Assembly (NCBI GenBank): GCA_028554795.2 | Contig: CM068830.1 | Location: forward strand, 42,826,337-42,890,336 | Length of the DNA stretch: 64,000 nt | Reading direction: 5' to 3' | From: Sinohyriopsis cumingii | Taxonomy: Eukaryota > Mollusca > Bivalvia > Unionida > Unionidae | In this document: one piece after another, positions 1-10,512 of the stretch | Numbering within the stretch: position 1 is the stretch's first letter | Layout of the letters: each line of letters opens with the position of its first letter | Position numbers and translations under genes: made by a program | The notes under the pieces: generated by a model | The model's input: the letters and a program-made list of their open reading frames with translations, nothing else | What the model was told of the DNA's origin: nothing | Database searches by the model: none

Positions 1-52
1 CACCTTACATACGTCACTCTCTCTAAAGTACATATTAATTAGTGAGCGCCCC

Positions 53-162
53 CTTAGCCGAATCCGAGACTCAAACCCACGCAGACAGAGGTGAGATGGC
101 AGTGATCCGTAACGGAGAGCGCTTTAGACCACTCGGCCACTCAGGGTCCCTCTGAAAAATTG
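53..162 (-). mobile_element. SINE-1 head fragment (chimeric with SINE-2 tail)
   Basis: Read on the minus strand this begins with the tRNA-like head shared by the other SINE-1 copies: a box A resembling tRNA-Ser/Leu (gtggccgagtggtctaaag) and a B box with the ggttcgagtc pattern. The rest of SINE-1 is missing. At about 163 the sequence switches to the 3' end of SINE-2 on the plus strand (gaaaaattgttagg ... ccaaatcacgcacac) and runs into a CA microsatellite to about 220. Confidence 0.7.
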
Positions 163-220
163 TTAGGTTTGCGTTCAAAATCCAAATCACGCACACGCAC
201 ACACACACACACACACACAC
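163..220 (+). repeat. SINE-2 tail and (CA)n microsatellite
   Basis: The last part of SINE-2 (aaaattgtta ... aatccaaatcac) is followed by CA repeats. This junction of two SINE families may be a real chimera or a deletion joining two neighbouring copies. Confidence 0.7.
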
Positions 221-690
221 CTTCTTTAAGGCAAATGTAGCAATACCAAACGAACAAAGAAAGCTTATTGTCTGGATTATAGACTAATATTCAGCTATGA
301 TTTCATTGACAAATCGCCATATTTTCCTCTGAAGGTCAATTAAAGCCTTCCAATTAAATCACGTGATTCACAGTAGGATGCAAGGTAACGTTGACAATTT
401 TCATAATTATCTGACCATTTTTTAACAGTCTATCCGCTATAGTCTTACCGCTTGGGGGAAAAAACCGTTTTCTTCCTATTTAAAAACAATTCAATTTAAA
501 ATGGGCTAATTCTATGGAAATAGGGTGCGTTGATTACAACACACAAATGAAGAAATATTGTTTCTAACCCTTACTACAGTGAGATTTTTTCGTTTTAGTT
601 TATGCTGTGTACGATGTATTTCATCCTTCATCCTGTCAGCGAACGAGCAATTATAACTGGAAAAAATAGGGTCGTTTAACTAACACCTCA
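221..690. other. No feature seen
   Basis: AT-rich sequence without a recognisable gene, repeat or RNA. Confidence 0.6.
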
Positions 691-828
691 CCGCTCCAGT
701 GGCCTAAATGGCCGGCGGATTCGTACCAAAAACTTACAAAAATGGTATAATGCTATACAACACGATAAAGTGCCACACTGCGTTGCGATATGACTGAAAA
801 ATTGTTAAAGCTACGTTAAAAATCCAAA

Positions 829-881
<53 letters not shown>
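691..881 (+). mobile_element. SINE-2, internally deleted copy
   Basis: It starts with ccgctccagtggcc like the SINE-2 head. Most of the body is missing, and it ends with the SINE-2 tail (tgccacactgcgttgcgatatg, aaatccaaatcacaca) and about 50 bp of CA repeat. The open frame on the opposite strand here is only a translated CA tract. Confidence 0.75.
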
Positions 882-1786
<905 letters not shown>

Positions 1787-1859
1787 ATATGTATATTTAT
1801 TTCTTTTTAACGTAGTAGCGTGTTACTATACAATGAATAAAGTGGCAAACATTTTCCTT

Positions 1860-2045
1860 TTGAAAATACTGGTAAACTTTCCCACTAGAATAAAATGGTA
1901 AACTTTCCCCACCAAGGAACCATGCTTACAAAATAATGATGGCAAAATATTCTAGGAACCATGCTTACAAAACAATCATGGTAATATATCCCAGGAAAAG
2001 TGCATACAAAACAATAATTGTAAACTATCGCAGGAAAGGTCCAAT
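1860..2045. repeat. Degenerate tandem repeat, unit about 55 bp
   Basis: About three diverged copies share ggaaccatgcttacaaaa and the preceding ggtaaactttccc-type stretch. Confidence 0.7.
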
Positions 2046-2605
2046 CAATCTCTGACAATAGTTTTACAGCTAAGTTAGAAATAGCTGATGATAGTTTTAT
2101 CGTTTCTGGTTAAAGGAAAATAGAGAACAACAAATAGCACTTAATTACTGGCATCTTCTAGCCAGTATGCGAAATAAATTACGTGATCACTGTGATTGTT
2201 GGTGTTCATTACAAGATAAATCATGCTCAGTGACAGCAATGCCTTACTTTGTATCGAAAACTAGCACATTACTTTGAGGCACGTACTCATTACTTCCCAA
2301 ATGACATGGACAGTCATCAGGCAAATATACAGGGGAATGGATGGGAACAAAATAAGGGTTTTTTGGGGCATGTAATTGGATTCTGGACGAAATTCCACAT
2401 TACATTTGAAATAATTTCATTTTACAGTGTGTATAATATTAGCACTGTCAACCAAATGTTTGGAGATTAAAAAAACAATGGAGACCGAATGATTTAAAGT
2501 TAATGATCAGAGCACCAAAGGTCATAAAGGACAAGATCTTCGTCTCAAAAGAAGCCATTTAATTAGGACAGGACTTTCGTCACAACAGACGCTATTTAAG
2601 TAAAG

Positions 2606-2607
<2 letters not shown>
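2046..2607. other. No feature seen
   Basis: AT-rich sequence. A 73-codon open frame at 2249-2470 shows no recognisable domain. Confidence 0.55.

Positions 2608-2698
<91 letters not shown>
2608..2698. repeat. (TA)n microsatellite, about 90 bp
   Basis: A pure TA dinucleotide run. Confidence 0.97.
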
Positions 2699-2702
<4 letters not shown>

Positions 2703-2867
2703 ATGTAAACCACGACTACATACGTAAATATGATAACAATTGAATTACTGGTGGATATATATCTGTCTGCGCTTGAATTACGATTTTCCTAAGCATGCTT
2801 GTTGACCTCAGTTTTACCAAACTGTTGCACAACCAATTCTTAGTTTCTTTTAATACAAAATAATGAG

Positions 2868-3206
2868 ACCGCTGCTGTTGCCTAGTGGTTAGAGCGTCCT
2901 CCTCGGATGCGGGAGGTCGCGGGTTCGAACCCCGGCCCAGTCATACCAAAGACTTATAGAATTACTACCAGCTGCCTCACTTGACGCTCAGCATTAAGAG
3001 GTTAGTGTTAGGACTGGTCGGCCTTTTGTCAGGATAATGTGACTGGGTGGGACATCATGCTACACGCATGTGGCATGATGCCCTAGTGCTAAATATCATT
3101 ATAAACTACCACACTACAGACATCGTAGCGATATCAGTGACAAATTGTTAAAGCTACGTTAAAAATCTGAATCACACACACATACACACACACACACATA
3201 CACATT
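2868..3206 (+). mobile_element. SINE-2, near full length
   Basis: The tRNA-like head has a box A (tgcctagtggttagagcg) and a B box (gggttcgaacccc). It is followed by the SINE-2 body (agtgttaggactggtcgg, ataatgtgactgggtggg, catcgtagcgatat) and a tail of CA-rich repeats. It resembles a tRNA gene only in its first 75 bases or so, and the long conserved body shared with other copies marks it as a retroposon. Confidence 0.88.
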
Positions 3207-3724
3207 ATGCAAAATAACGACATAGGAAACCGGATATAAGTATCTAATCGGTAACTTTTAATTTTAAATGAAGTAACATATATCTTCTTTTTAAACTTCT
3301 AATGCTTATAGGACATACAATATCCATATTAGTTCCAGAAGTTTCTATTAATATAAAAAATTGAATTATTGGTGATTTATTTTTCCCATGCGGAAAAATA
3401 ATGCAGGCTTCTCTGACCTCACTGAAGATTAATTCATTATATATATGCACATAAATAACTATAGGTGGATTAGATGGATTAATTCATTAATTGATAGATG
3501 GGGAAATGGATTAATGATCCAGTGTGCTAATTACTGGATGGAAGGATTGAAACCGTTAAAAATACGGACTATATTCCTATCCACGGAGAGAGATTTGGTG
3601 TGACTTTGGACCTTTGATACGGATAGAATAGGGTCCAGTGCGGAAGCTTTGAAAACGATTGCAATAATGCACAGAACAAGAAATTGTGGAGAATACTATC
3701 AAATGTAGTAAGATATGCAAAAAA
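3207..3724. other. No feature seen
   Basis: AT-rich sequence with no recognisable gene. Confidence 0.55.
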
Positions 3725-3870
3725 TATCATACGACTCACGACCGAAAGGATACGGGTTCGAATCCTACCATCGGACCGCCTGGGTCAGCTACTGTGTTGT
3801 GTCCTTAGGCAAGACATTAAATAACAATTCTGTTGCGGTGTCCGTAAAGCAACAAGCCAAATCAATGCAA
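3725..3870 (+). mobile_element. Probable SINE with 'tgtccttaggcaagaca' core
   Basis: A B-box-like ggttcgaatcc is followed by tgttgtgtccttaggcaaga. A motif of this shape (tgtcc..gggcaagacact) recurs in the central domains of several animal SINE superfamilies. A related copy on the opposite strand is at 27170-27325. The ends are not defined. Confidence 0.5.
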
Positions 3871-4924
3871 GGGAAGTAACTAGTATGGACGCCATTCAAC
3901 TGATATTCTACATAGTTGTTCTTCTTGCGCGTAATATCTCATGATTTGGCACACATTTTACCGTACTTAACATACTGTAGAAACAATGCTGGAGTCACAA
4001 ATCTTCTGAGTTATAATGTAATGTAAACGTAAAAATTCAATAGGACTCTAACTGGTGAATCCAAAACGTACAATACGTATTGTAACGTATATTTCATTTG
4101 TATTAATTGTTTTCTCCATAATTATATGTTATGTACATCTATAGTATATACTTGATCTTCAAGTTCATGGTGTACCTGACCAGTAACATTTATTTTTGTA
4201 AACAACATAACACATAGCTAATAGTTCTCTATGATCATAGATTAAATATTCAGATCATTATCAAATGAGGGATACATGTTTATTTTAATCTGAGTCTAGA
4301 AGATACGTGTTCCACTTGGAAATTCCTAAACTTGTTGACAACTTTGAATTTTTTTTTAAAGGAAACTGTTCTATATCCTGAATCTATTATTGTGTTCATG
4401 CTTCTACTTCAAAAATTACTCATTCTTACCTTAACATCCATAGCAGTATCATTCTTATTGCTGTGTTCCGTTTTTCATTTGGGTGAACGTATTTATTCTA
4501 ATTACTATTCAATGGAATTACAAAGTGTTCAATAATGCTGTTGGACAGAAACAATAATTTGGAATTATAGTGAATTCAGACAAGAACAGTTTTGGATTAT
4601 ATTATTGTGATATAGCAAGAGACCGTTTGCACATCATCACAATATAGGTAATTGGTACATTAGCATGTTAGAAAATACTGACACATCAACACATTCAGTA
4701 TTGGAAATTATTATGCATACCACCCAAGTTCAATTGGAACTTCTTATATTTCCATTTGTGATAAAACATTTAGGGCTATCTTGGATATAATTCACAATAT
4801 TGTATGTTCTTTTCCAATTTTCACTTTGCATTCTGTGGAAATAAGTTATTTCTTGAGTTTTACAAAACTTGGTGTTTGCTCTTTTCTGTTAATTGGTTTA
4901 AGACGATATAGTCGTAATATGAGA
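3871..4924. other. No feature seen
   Basis: AT-rich sequence. Short open frames at 4332-4535 and 4781-5053 have no recognisable domain, and the second runs into a microsatellite and a SINE head. Confidence 0.55.
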
Positions 4925-4962
4925 TACATACATACATACATACATACATACATACATACATA
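4925..4962. repeat. (TACA)n microsatellite at the SINE-2 5' edge
   Basis: A tetranucleotide run directly upstream of a SINE-2 that itself ends in the same tetranucleotide. Confidence 0.93.
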
Positions 4963-5345
4963 CCGCTCCGGTGGCTTAGTGGTTAGAGCGTCCGCCTCGG
5001 ATGCGGGAGGTCTTGGGTTCGATCCCCATTCGAGTCATACCAAAAATTTATAAAAATGGTACTAACGGCTTCCTCGCTTGGCGCTCAGCATTAGGTTAGT
5101 GTTAGGACTGGTCGGCCTGGTGTCAGGATAATGTGACTGGATGGGACATCACGCTACATGTCTGCGACACGATGCCCCAGCGCTGTGCTAGACATCACTA
5201 TAAACTGCCACACTGCAGACATCGTAGCGATATGACAGGTTTTTAAAAAAAATCTACGTTAAAAATCCAAATCACAAACGCATACATACATACATACATA
5301 CATACATACATACATACATACATACATACATACATACATACATAC
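4963..5345 (+). mobile_element. SINE-2, near full length, TACA tail
   Basis: Box A (ggcttagtggttagagcg) and B box (gggttcgatcccc) are followed by the complete SINE-2 body and a 65-bp (CATA)n tail in place of the usual CA tail. The same tetranucleotide lies on both sides, so either the element inserted into a TACA tract or the tail was copied into the target duplication. Confidence 0.9.
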
Positions 5346-6461
5346 TTCACCTTTTAGTAATGGTACTAGCACAGCTACATGTCTGTTGTTAATTCTTTTT
5401 TGCACGTCCATTTTATTAAACTGAAAATAAAAAGCAAATTAGAAACGGACATTAAGGAAAATTAAAGAAGACCCATAACAGTTTCAATATACTCTTCAAG
5501 TGATATCCTCCAGCCCACCTACACCTCTCTCTCTCTCTCTCTCCTACCACAGATCGATCAGGGATTGATTATATTTTCTGTTAATATGTCTTTATTCTTA
5601 GAATTTAAAGTACACAAAAACCCACTGGCAGTTGTTGTTTCACTTCATTAATTCAGTTCTCATACTAAACATCTGCTAACACCATGACATTAAAAACTGA
5701 ATAAACTATACATTTCTGGATATTCCTGATCAAACCTGTATTCATCAACCTTGTGTGTGGAGAAAGCTACATATCCCGTTGCATTTTCTTAATTGTTTGA
5801 AACATGTTTTGAATACCGCACTCAACAAGCAAGTGCTAATTTTAGTAATGAGTTTTCCAAACTCAAGACTGTAAGAGAACTAAAATGCCATAAATTGTCC
5901 TTATTTTCAAGGTACAACAAGGAGTAACTCTCGGCATAACGTAAAATTTACTTTCATTATCAACCAATCCTTGCCAGCTAATTCCATATGCACTGTGTTT
6001 TATGTCTACCCATTTCTAGAATGGTTCCTTTTCTTCTATATAATTGGTACCGTGTCCTGTAATAAAACGATGATTGCTCGCCGCATGTTCGTACCAACAC
6101 AGCTAGTTCAGCAAAACAGAATTATCTATCGGACTTGGTCACGGCACTAATTTACAGTAAATCGTCTATTCCGTTTGCCATAAATTTCATCCCCACCCCC
6201 AAAAACCACGACTATTCGCACCCTTTCTGCCACATAGAAAATACATACATATAATAATGACAATCAGAACATGGCGGTGACATCTTTCCATACAGTTGTG
6301 CATGTCATTCCTTGTTCGATTTAGCAATAAAAAGCTGATTACGATACATGAAAAATGTTTTCCAAGCCAGCAGAGTACATCTCTAGATAATGAACTGTCT
6401 TTTAAAAACTAGATGGTGGACACATACTGAACAGGTCCGTTTGTATCGGTCGACGTTGTCA
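5346..6461. other. Left flank of the Polinton, no gene seen
   Basis: AT-rich sequence with a short CT run at 5527-5543. I see no coding region or other repeat before the target-site duplication at 6462. Confidence 0.6.
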
Positions 6462-6467
6462 CATCCA
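6462..6467. repeat. Left target-site duplication, catcca
   Basis: The six bases catcca here are repeated exactly at 20650-20655, immediately outside the other terminal inverted repeat. Six base pairs is the known duplication length for Polinton integration. Confidence 0.85.
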
Positions 6468-6710
6468 GCAGCAAAGCGGGTGAACAGACCTTTTGGAAGA
6501 GCGTCAGTTTTGAAAAATAAGGCTTCCTACGAAAATGAAAATATAAGGTCAATAACGCCAAACCAAAGCATCTAACTAACCGAGAGTTTCTCTAATTGAG
6601 TTAGTTTCTTTGTTACTTTATTGTTGTCGTTAGTGGGTTTTTTTAAGCATGCGCGTGTGTTTACCCACCGTGACGCTTCCCTGAGGTCGCACCAGCTCTG
6701 CTGTTATAAT
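6468..6710 (+). repeat. Left terminal inverted repeat
   Basis: About 243 bp that match the reverse complement of 20409-20649, with scattered substitutions and small indels. Long perfect blocks include ataaggcttcctac, ggtcaataacgccaaacc and gttactttattgttgtcg. It begins gcagcaaa, while the other end gives agcagcaaa, so one A was probably lost next to the duplication. Confidence 0.93.
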
Positions 6711-6725
6711 TATAGCTTTGTTATA

Positions 6726-7383
6726 TCAACCAAATATCTTATCAAGTCTTATACGATATCTTGTACGGGGATCGTGTAAAGTTATTGTAATAAATCCGTG
6801 CGGAGCCGATTGTGCCTTTGAAAAGAAATTTTTGAATTTAATCATGTCAATATCCCCACTACACCAAGTCTGATGAATATTTCGAAGAGTATGTTATCAA
6901 TTCCATTAAATACAATTAAAATATTACAGTTATCTCTTTTGGTATTTGTGTATATCGTTGAGTAACATAAATCACCTCTGTGTTTCTATGCCTGCCTCGA
7001 GAAAATATTCTAGCTGGATTTGATTGTTTGTCCAGTATCACATCATCATAAAATACAAGATTATTAACAAATCCATCGAGGTCATCCACAGATGGGGCTT
7101 CTTCAATATCAGTAATAAATTCAATAATATCATTGCCATCCTCGTCTAACAATTTTGTGTTGTAATTAAAATCTTTAATTACGTCGTAGCATCGCTGATC
7201 ATCAACTGACAGAGCTACTAAATACAACTTATCCCATTTGATCCATCTCATTAAATTAAGTAGCAATTGTGTTTTACCAGGCTCAGATGGACTGATTATA
7301 ACTGCTCTGATAGAATGTGGTAACGCTGGATGATGTTGTACTGGTTCTTGCTTTCTTGTCGCTGAGAAACCCATTACATCCAT
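6726..7383 (-). pseudogene. A32/FtsK-like genome-packaging ATPase (broken)
   Basis: In Polintons and related viruses this ATPase pumps DNA into capsids. The intact stretch at 6916-7383 (155 codons) shows a P-loop-like IISPSEPGKTQLLLNL, slightly off the usual GxxGxGKT, then a Walker B LVFYDDVILD, then RGRHRNTEVIYVTQRY, typical of the sensor region. After a stop near 6916 the C-terminal part continues in shifted frames down to about 6726, where GFITITLHDPRTRYRI is visible. The expected family length is about 220-260 residues, and the total span fits. It is divergent to the PLA2-like gene, with only 13 bp between the start codons. Confidence 0.85.
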
Positions 7384-7396
7384 ATACTTATAATAT

Positions 7397-7898
7397 GAAT
7401 CTATATTGTGTTAATTGCAGAACATCCACCCCCGCAAATGGATTAACAACAATAATAACAAATATAAAAAGCGTGCGGATAAGGGCAAGTGTATACGATG
7501 TGGTACAAAAAATATAAATTTATTTCCCTGACAATCAAGCGATGATATTGCCGCTTCGCTAGGAAAATTGTCAGGAACACCTTGGGCCAAATACCCAGGA
7601 GAAAAACATCTTCCAGGATATAATTATTGTGGTCCTAGAACAATTCTTGATATTCGACTTGACAACCAAGATCAGCCAAAACCTGGTGAATATCCAATAA
7701 ACGCTATTGATAAAGCATGTCATATTCACGATTTAGCTTATAAAAGTAAAGATCTTCAGCAAGGACATATTGCAGATGTGAAATTAATTCATGCATTAAA
7801 TTCTATATAAAGAAATTAGATCTTTTAGAGAATCATTAGCTAATTGGTTAGTAAGATCTGCGATGAAAGGTAAATTATTATTCGGAGCCGGTAATTAA
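7397..7898 (+). pseudogene. Zinc-ribbon plus PLA2-like protein (broken)
   Basis: The first part encodes a paired-cysteine zinc ribbon (YCVNC, then KGKCIRCGTKN after a frameshift near 7437). An in-frame TGA lies at 7529-7531. Then comes a phospholipase A2-like domain: the calcium-loop-like YNYCGPRTILD and the catalytic helix DKACHIHDLAYKSKD with the His-Asp pair. A second frameshift near 7804 separates the last residues (REIRSFRESLANW to FGAGN). Parvovirus capsids and several Polinton/adintovirus elements carry such PLA2 domains, thought to help membrane passage during entry. The usual loop glycine next to CGP is replaced by Arg, so activity is uncertain even before decay. Confidence 0.82.
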
Positions 7899-8889
7899 TC
7901 AAGCGATTATTGAAATAATCGATTCGATTTATTGTAGCCGAAGAGGATGTTGGAAGGGTAGAGCAGCGATTAGTAGACTCACTGATGCAGCAAATGTTAC
8001 ACGTTCTAATGCTGCAGCGTGGTTAGCACGACAGGCAATATGGAAAATTTAAATACCACGGCCTCAAAAAATTCAGCATGCACATTTTGATGTCAGCACT
8101 CCAAATGAAGTTCATCAAGCAGATATTTTATTGTTACCACATGATACTATTAAAATTAGAAGACGTCAATTAACATACAAATAGGCGTTGACTCGTTGAC
8201 GTTGCAAGTAGATATAAGGAAGCAGAGACCTTATCAACTAAAACAGCAACTGAAGTCTCTTCACAGTTTGAACGAATTTGTCAACGAGGACCCTTACAAT
8301 GTCCACAACTATTACAGATTGATCCTGGCAAAGAAATTCTTGGTGCAGTATCATCTCTGATGAAAAAACATAACCTCAACATTAGACGAGGACATACCGC
8401 AATTCATCGTGATCAGGCAATTGTCGAACGATTTAATCGAACACTTGCTGAGCGGTTATTTGGATATCAATAGGGGAAGGAATAATTCAGAAAGATATGA
8501 GATCTCGCGAATGAGTTGCAAGATTACCTAGTGTGATAGCTCCGTTAAATAATGAAATTAGTCGAACAACTGCCATGAAACCTAATAATGCGATTACAAC
8601 AACCAAAAGAACACATACCAATACAACGACATGAATTTCAAAACAACCAGTATTAGGTAATGTGACTGTCAGGTTTTTATATAAGCCCGGTGAACTTGAA
8701 GGTGGTAAAAATAGAGCGACTGATCCTATTTGGAGTATTACAACACATAAACTTTCTAGCGTGGTAAGATCTACGGGTACACCTGCAATCTACAGATTAG
8801 ATTCAACTGTTCCTCAACGTGGATTCGTACGCGAACAATTACAAGTAATTCCTGAAGACACACAATTACCATTGCGATCACTTTTGTAA
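7899..8889 (+). pseudogene. Retroviral-type DDE integrase (broken)
   Basis: This enzyme inserts the element into the host chromosome. An N-terminal helical segment (NQAIIEIIDSIYC) comes first. The RVE core follows, with all three acidic residues visible: Asp in NEVHQADILLLPHD, Asp in LQIDPGKEILG, and Glu in HRDQAIVERFNRTLAERL. The C-terminal SH3-like part is clear at 8662-8889 (GELEGGKNRATDPIW, then RGFVREQLQVIPEDTQLPL). I see in-frame stops near 8050 and 8183, a frameshift near 8195, and further breaks around 8470-8640. The length of about 330 codons agrees with the family. It follows the PLA2-like gene on the same strand with almost no gap. Confidence 0.92.
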
Positions 8890-9143
8890 ACTAGCGCCAG
8901 GGTGCCAGCACCCTTACGTCCATTACATTCAAGGCAGGTCAGCAATACATTTTCGCGTGGGTGACCAAGACTACTATTAATTCTTTCTATACGGTAAATT
9001 GTCTTGGATTATTAAGAATATTGATCCACAACATTACTGTATTACAGCTCGCACAATGATTATTTTGCTGTTGTTTCAATGTCATGACAAATTCAGCATC
9101 GAGATCAAAGTCGCGTTTATTTTTTTTGTCACACTGTCTAACT
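8890..9143 (-). pseudogene. HNH-type nuclease domain, C-terminal part of the polymerase-helicase gene
   Basis: On the minus strand, KKNKRDFDLDAEFVMTL leads to a zinc-binding-like HCASCNTVMLW. After a frameshift near 9000 comes a stretch with INSSLGHPRENV and LTCLECNGRKGAG. Two CxxC pairs around an N..H..NV core are typical of HNH/endonuclease VII-like folds. It lies directly downstream of the helicase and is probably the last domain of the same protein. The reading frame may run past 8890 and overlap the end of the integrase on the other strand. Confidence 0.6.
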
Positions 9144-9262
9144 AAATAATCTTTTTTTAACTATATCACTATCAATAACATCGCCAACACCGAAGATATT
9201 TTTCTGACTCGAGACACTGCGAGATAAACGAAATTTGACCATTCGATACGATTATTGACGAT

Positions 9263-9274
9263 CCAAACATTTGT
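9263..9274. repeat. SINE target-site duplication, left copy
   Basis: ccaaacatttgt, repeated exactly at 9481-9492. Confidence 0.9.
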
Positions 9275-9480
9275 TGTTTTTGTTGTTGGGTTTAACGCCA
9301 TTTTTCAGCACACGATAGGCTATATATGGCGGCCAGTATTAATGGTAGAGGAAGAACCTTGGGAAATCCCCGGAAAGAACCACCGACCCTCGAGAAGCTT
9401 CTGCCAAGCTTTCTCACATACCCACATTAGCCGAATCTGAGACTCGAACCCACGCAGACCACTCGGCCACTCGGGGCCCC
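9275..9480 (-). mobile_element. SINE-1 inserted in the Polinton helicase
   Basis: Minus-strand SINE-1 with CAA-rich tail (ttgtttttgttgttggg on the plus strand), body (ttaacgccatttttcagcac) and tRNA-like head ending in ggggcccc. About 45 bp between the A and B boxes are missing compared with the copy at 34854-35111, and the deletion ends share the short sequence agac. It inserted after the Polinton, giving a relative age order. Confidence 0.93.
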
Positions 9481-9492
9481 CCAAACATTTGT
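9481..9492. repeat. SINE target-site duplication, right copy
   Basis: ccaaacatttgt, identical to 9263-9274. Confidence 0.9.
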
Positions 9493-10512
9493 ATCAGAGA
9501 TGGTAATCCTTGTGATGAATGAATTGTCATTGCGTATCCTAGCGTCCGTGGAGTTTTGCCATGGTTAACGTGCTCTCAACAACCTTGACAGGAACTAGGA
9601 CAATATCATTTAATACCAGATTTTGTTTCTCTAATGATCCTGGTATATCAACGTCGATATTCTGCCGTCGCGTATCAACCGGTCGAAAAACACAATGGTA
9701 CGGGCAGATTTGAAAAAAATCTTTATGTAACATAAATAATTGCTACTGAAGTATATCACGAACTATCTTTCTACTTGCAACTATCATATCATTTGGTCTC
9801 CATAAATTGCAAAAATTATTAACAGGAATTTCTGAAATTATTTCACGCATTATCTCACATTGAATTTTATTCGGTTGTAGTCTAATTAAATTCTTAAACT
9901 CTCTTAATTCTGGATCAAGGGCTCTATGATCATCAATTATTTCTTCGTAATAATCCACGAAATTCTTCAGCCATCCCAGTGGAGACAATCCAGCGAAAGG
10001 CGGTAGTTGTCCATGATCGCCACACATTATTACATCAGTATTCTTCAATAATAGCCAATCAAGAAATATTTTTGCGTTTCTGGCGACACTGTACATATTT
10101 CATCCCAAACAATAATCTTTGGAATATATTTCTCTCCCATTCGTTCAGGAGTCCATTTATCTCCTTTCCATCGAACGAATTTGTGAGAAGTGCACGATTT
10201 AATAATTCTTTCTCTCATTTCTCTTGTGAGTCTGCGTGTAGGTGTTAATACAATTATATCAAAATTCCTAAATAATTCAATCACACGAGTTGTTTTACCA
10301 CAACATCCAGGCCCATTGAGATAAACTGTTTTATGTCTATCAACAAGATCAAATACAGATGGCGCAGATGATAATTTTGATATTTGATGTTTTTGGTAAT
10401 AAATATCTTTAATCGAAACATCAGCGGATTCAGAATAATCAAGTATATTTTTTTGTTTTATTCTCCATTCACCCCATGATGCATAAGTGCCGATATGTAA
10501 TTGTTCTAGCAA

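Larger units (their letters stand above)
9144..10512 (-). pseudogene. SF1 (Pif1/RecD-like) helicase region, split by a SINE
   Basis: This helicase would unwind DNA during element replication. The helicase motifs read in order on the minus strand: Walker A YLNGPGCCGKTTR, motif Ia VLTPTRRLTREMR, motif II IIVWDEICTVS, motif III CGDHGQLPPF, then DDHRALDPELREFKNLIRLQ, IPGSLEKQNLVLNDIV, and motif V-like TIHSSQG near 9510. A SINE with a 12-bp duplication interrupts here. Beyond it the motif VI-like segment RMVKFRLSRSVSSQKN is visible near 9230. A frameshift lies near 10080 and others near 9735 and 9535. The upstream end passes straight into the polymerase region, so polymerase and helicase were probably one polypeptide. 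Confidence 0.85.

Noticed and set aside
2868-2945. Possible tRNA gene
   Set aside because: The A and B boxes belong to the head of SINE-2. The same head with the same long body occurs in many copies.
4963-5053. Conserved-looking peptide GGLVVRASASDAGG
   Set aside because: It is the translated tRNA-like head of SINE-2 and recurs in reverse at 28842-29039.
9979-10248. Plus-strand open frame within the helicase
   Set aside because: Shadow of the minus-strand helicase motifs.
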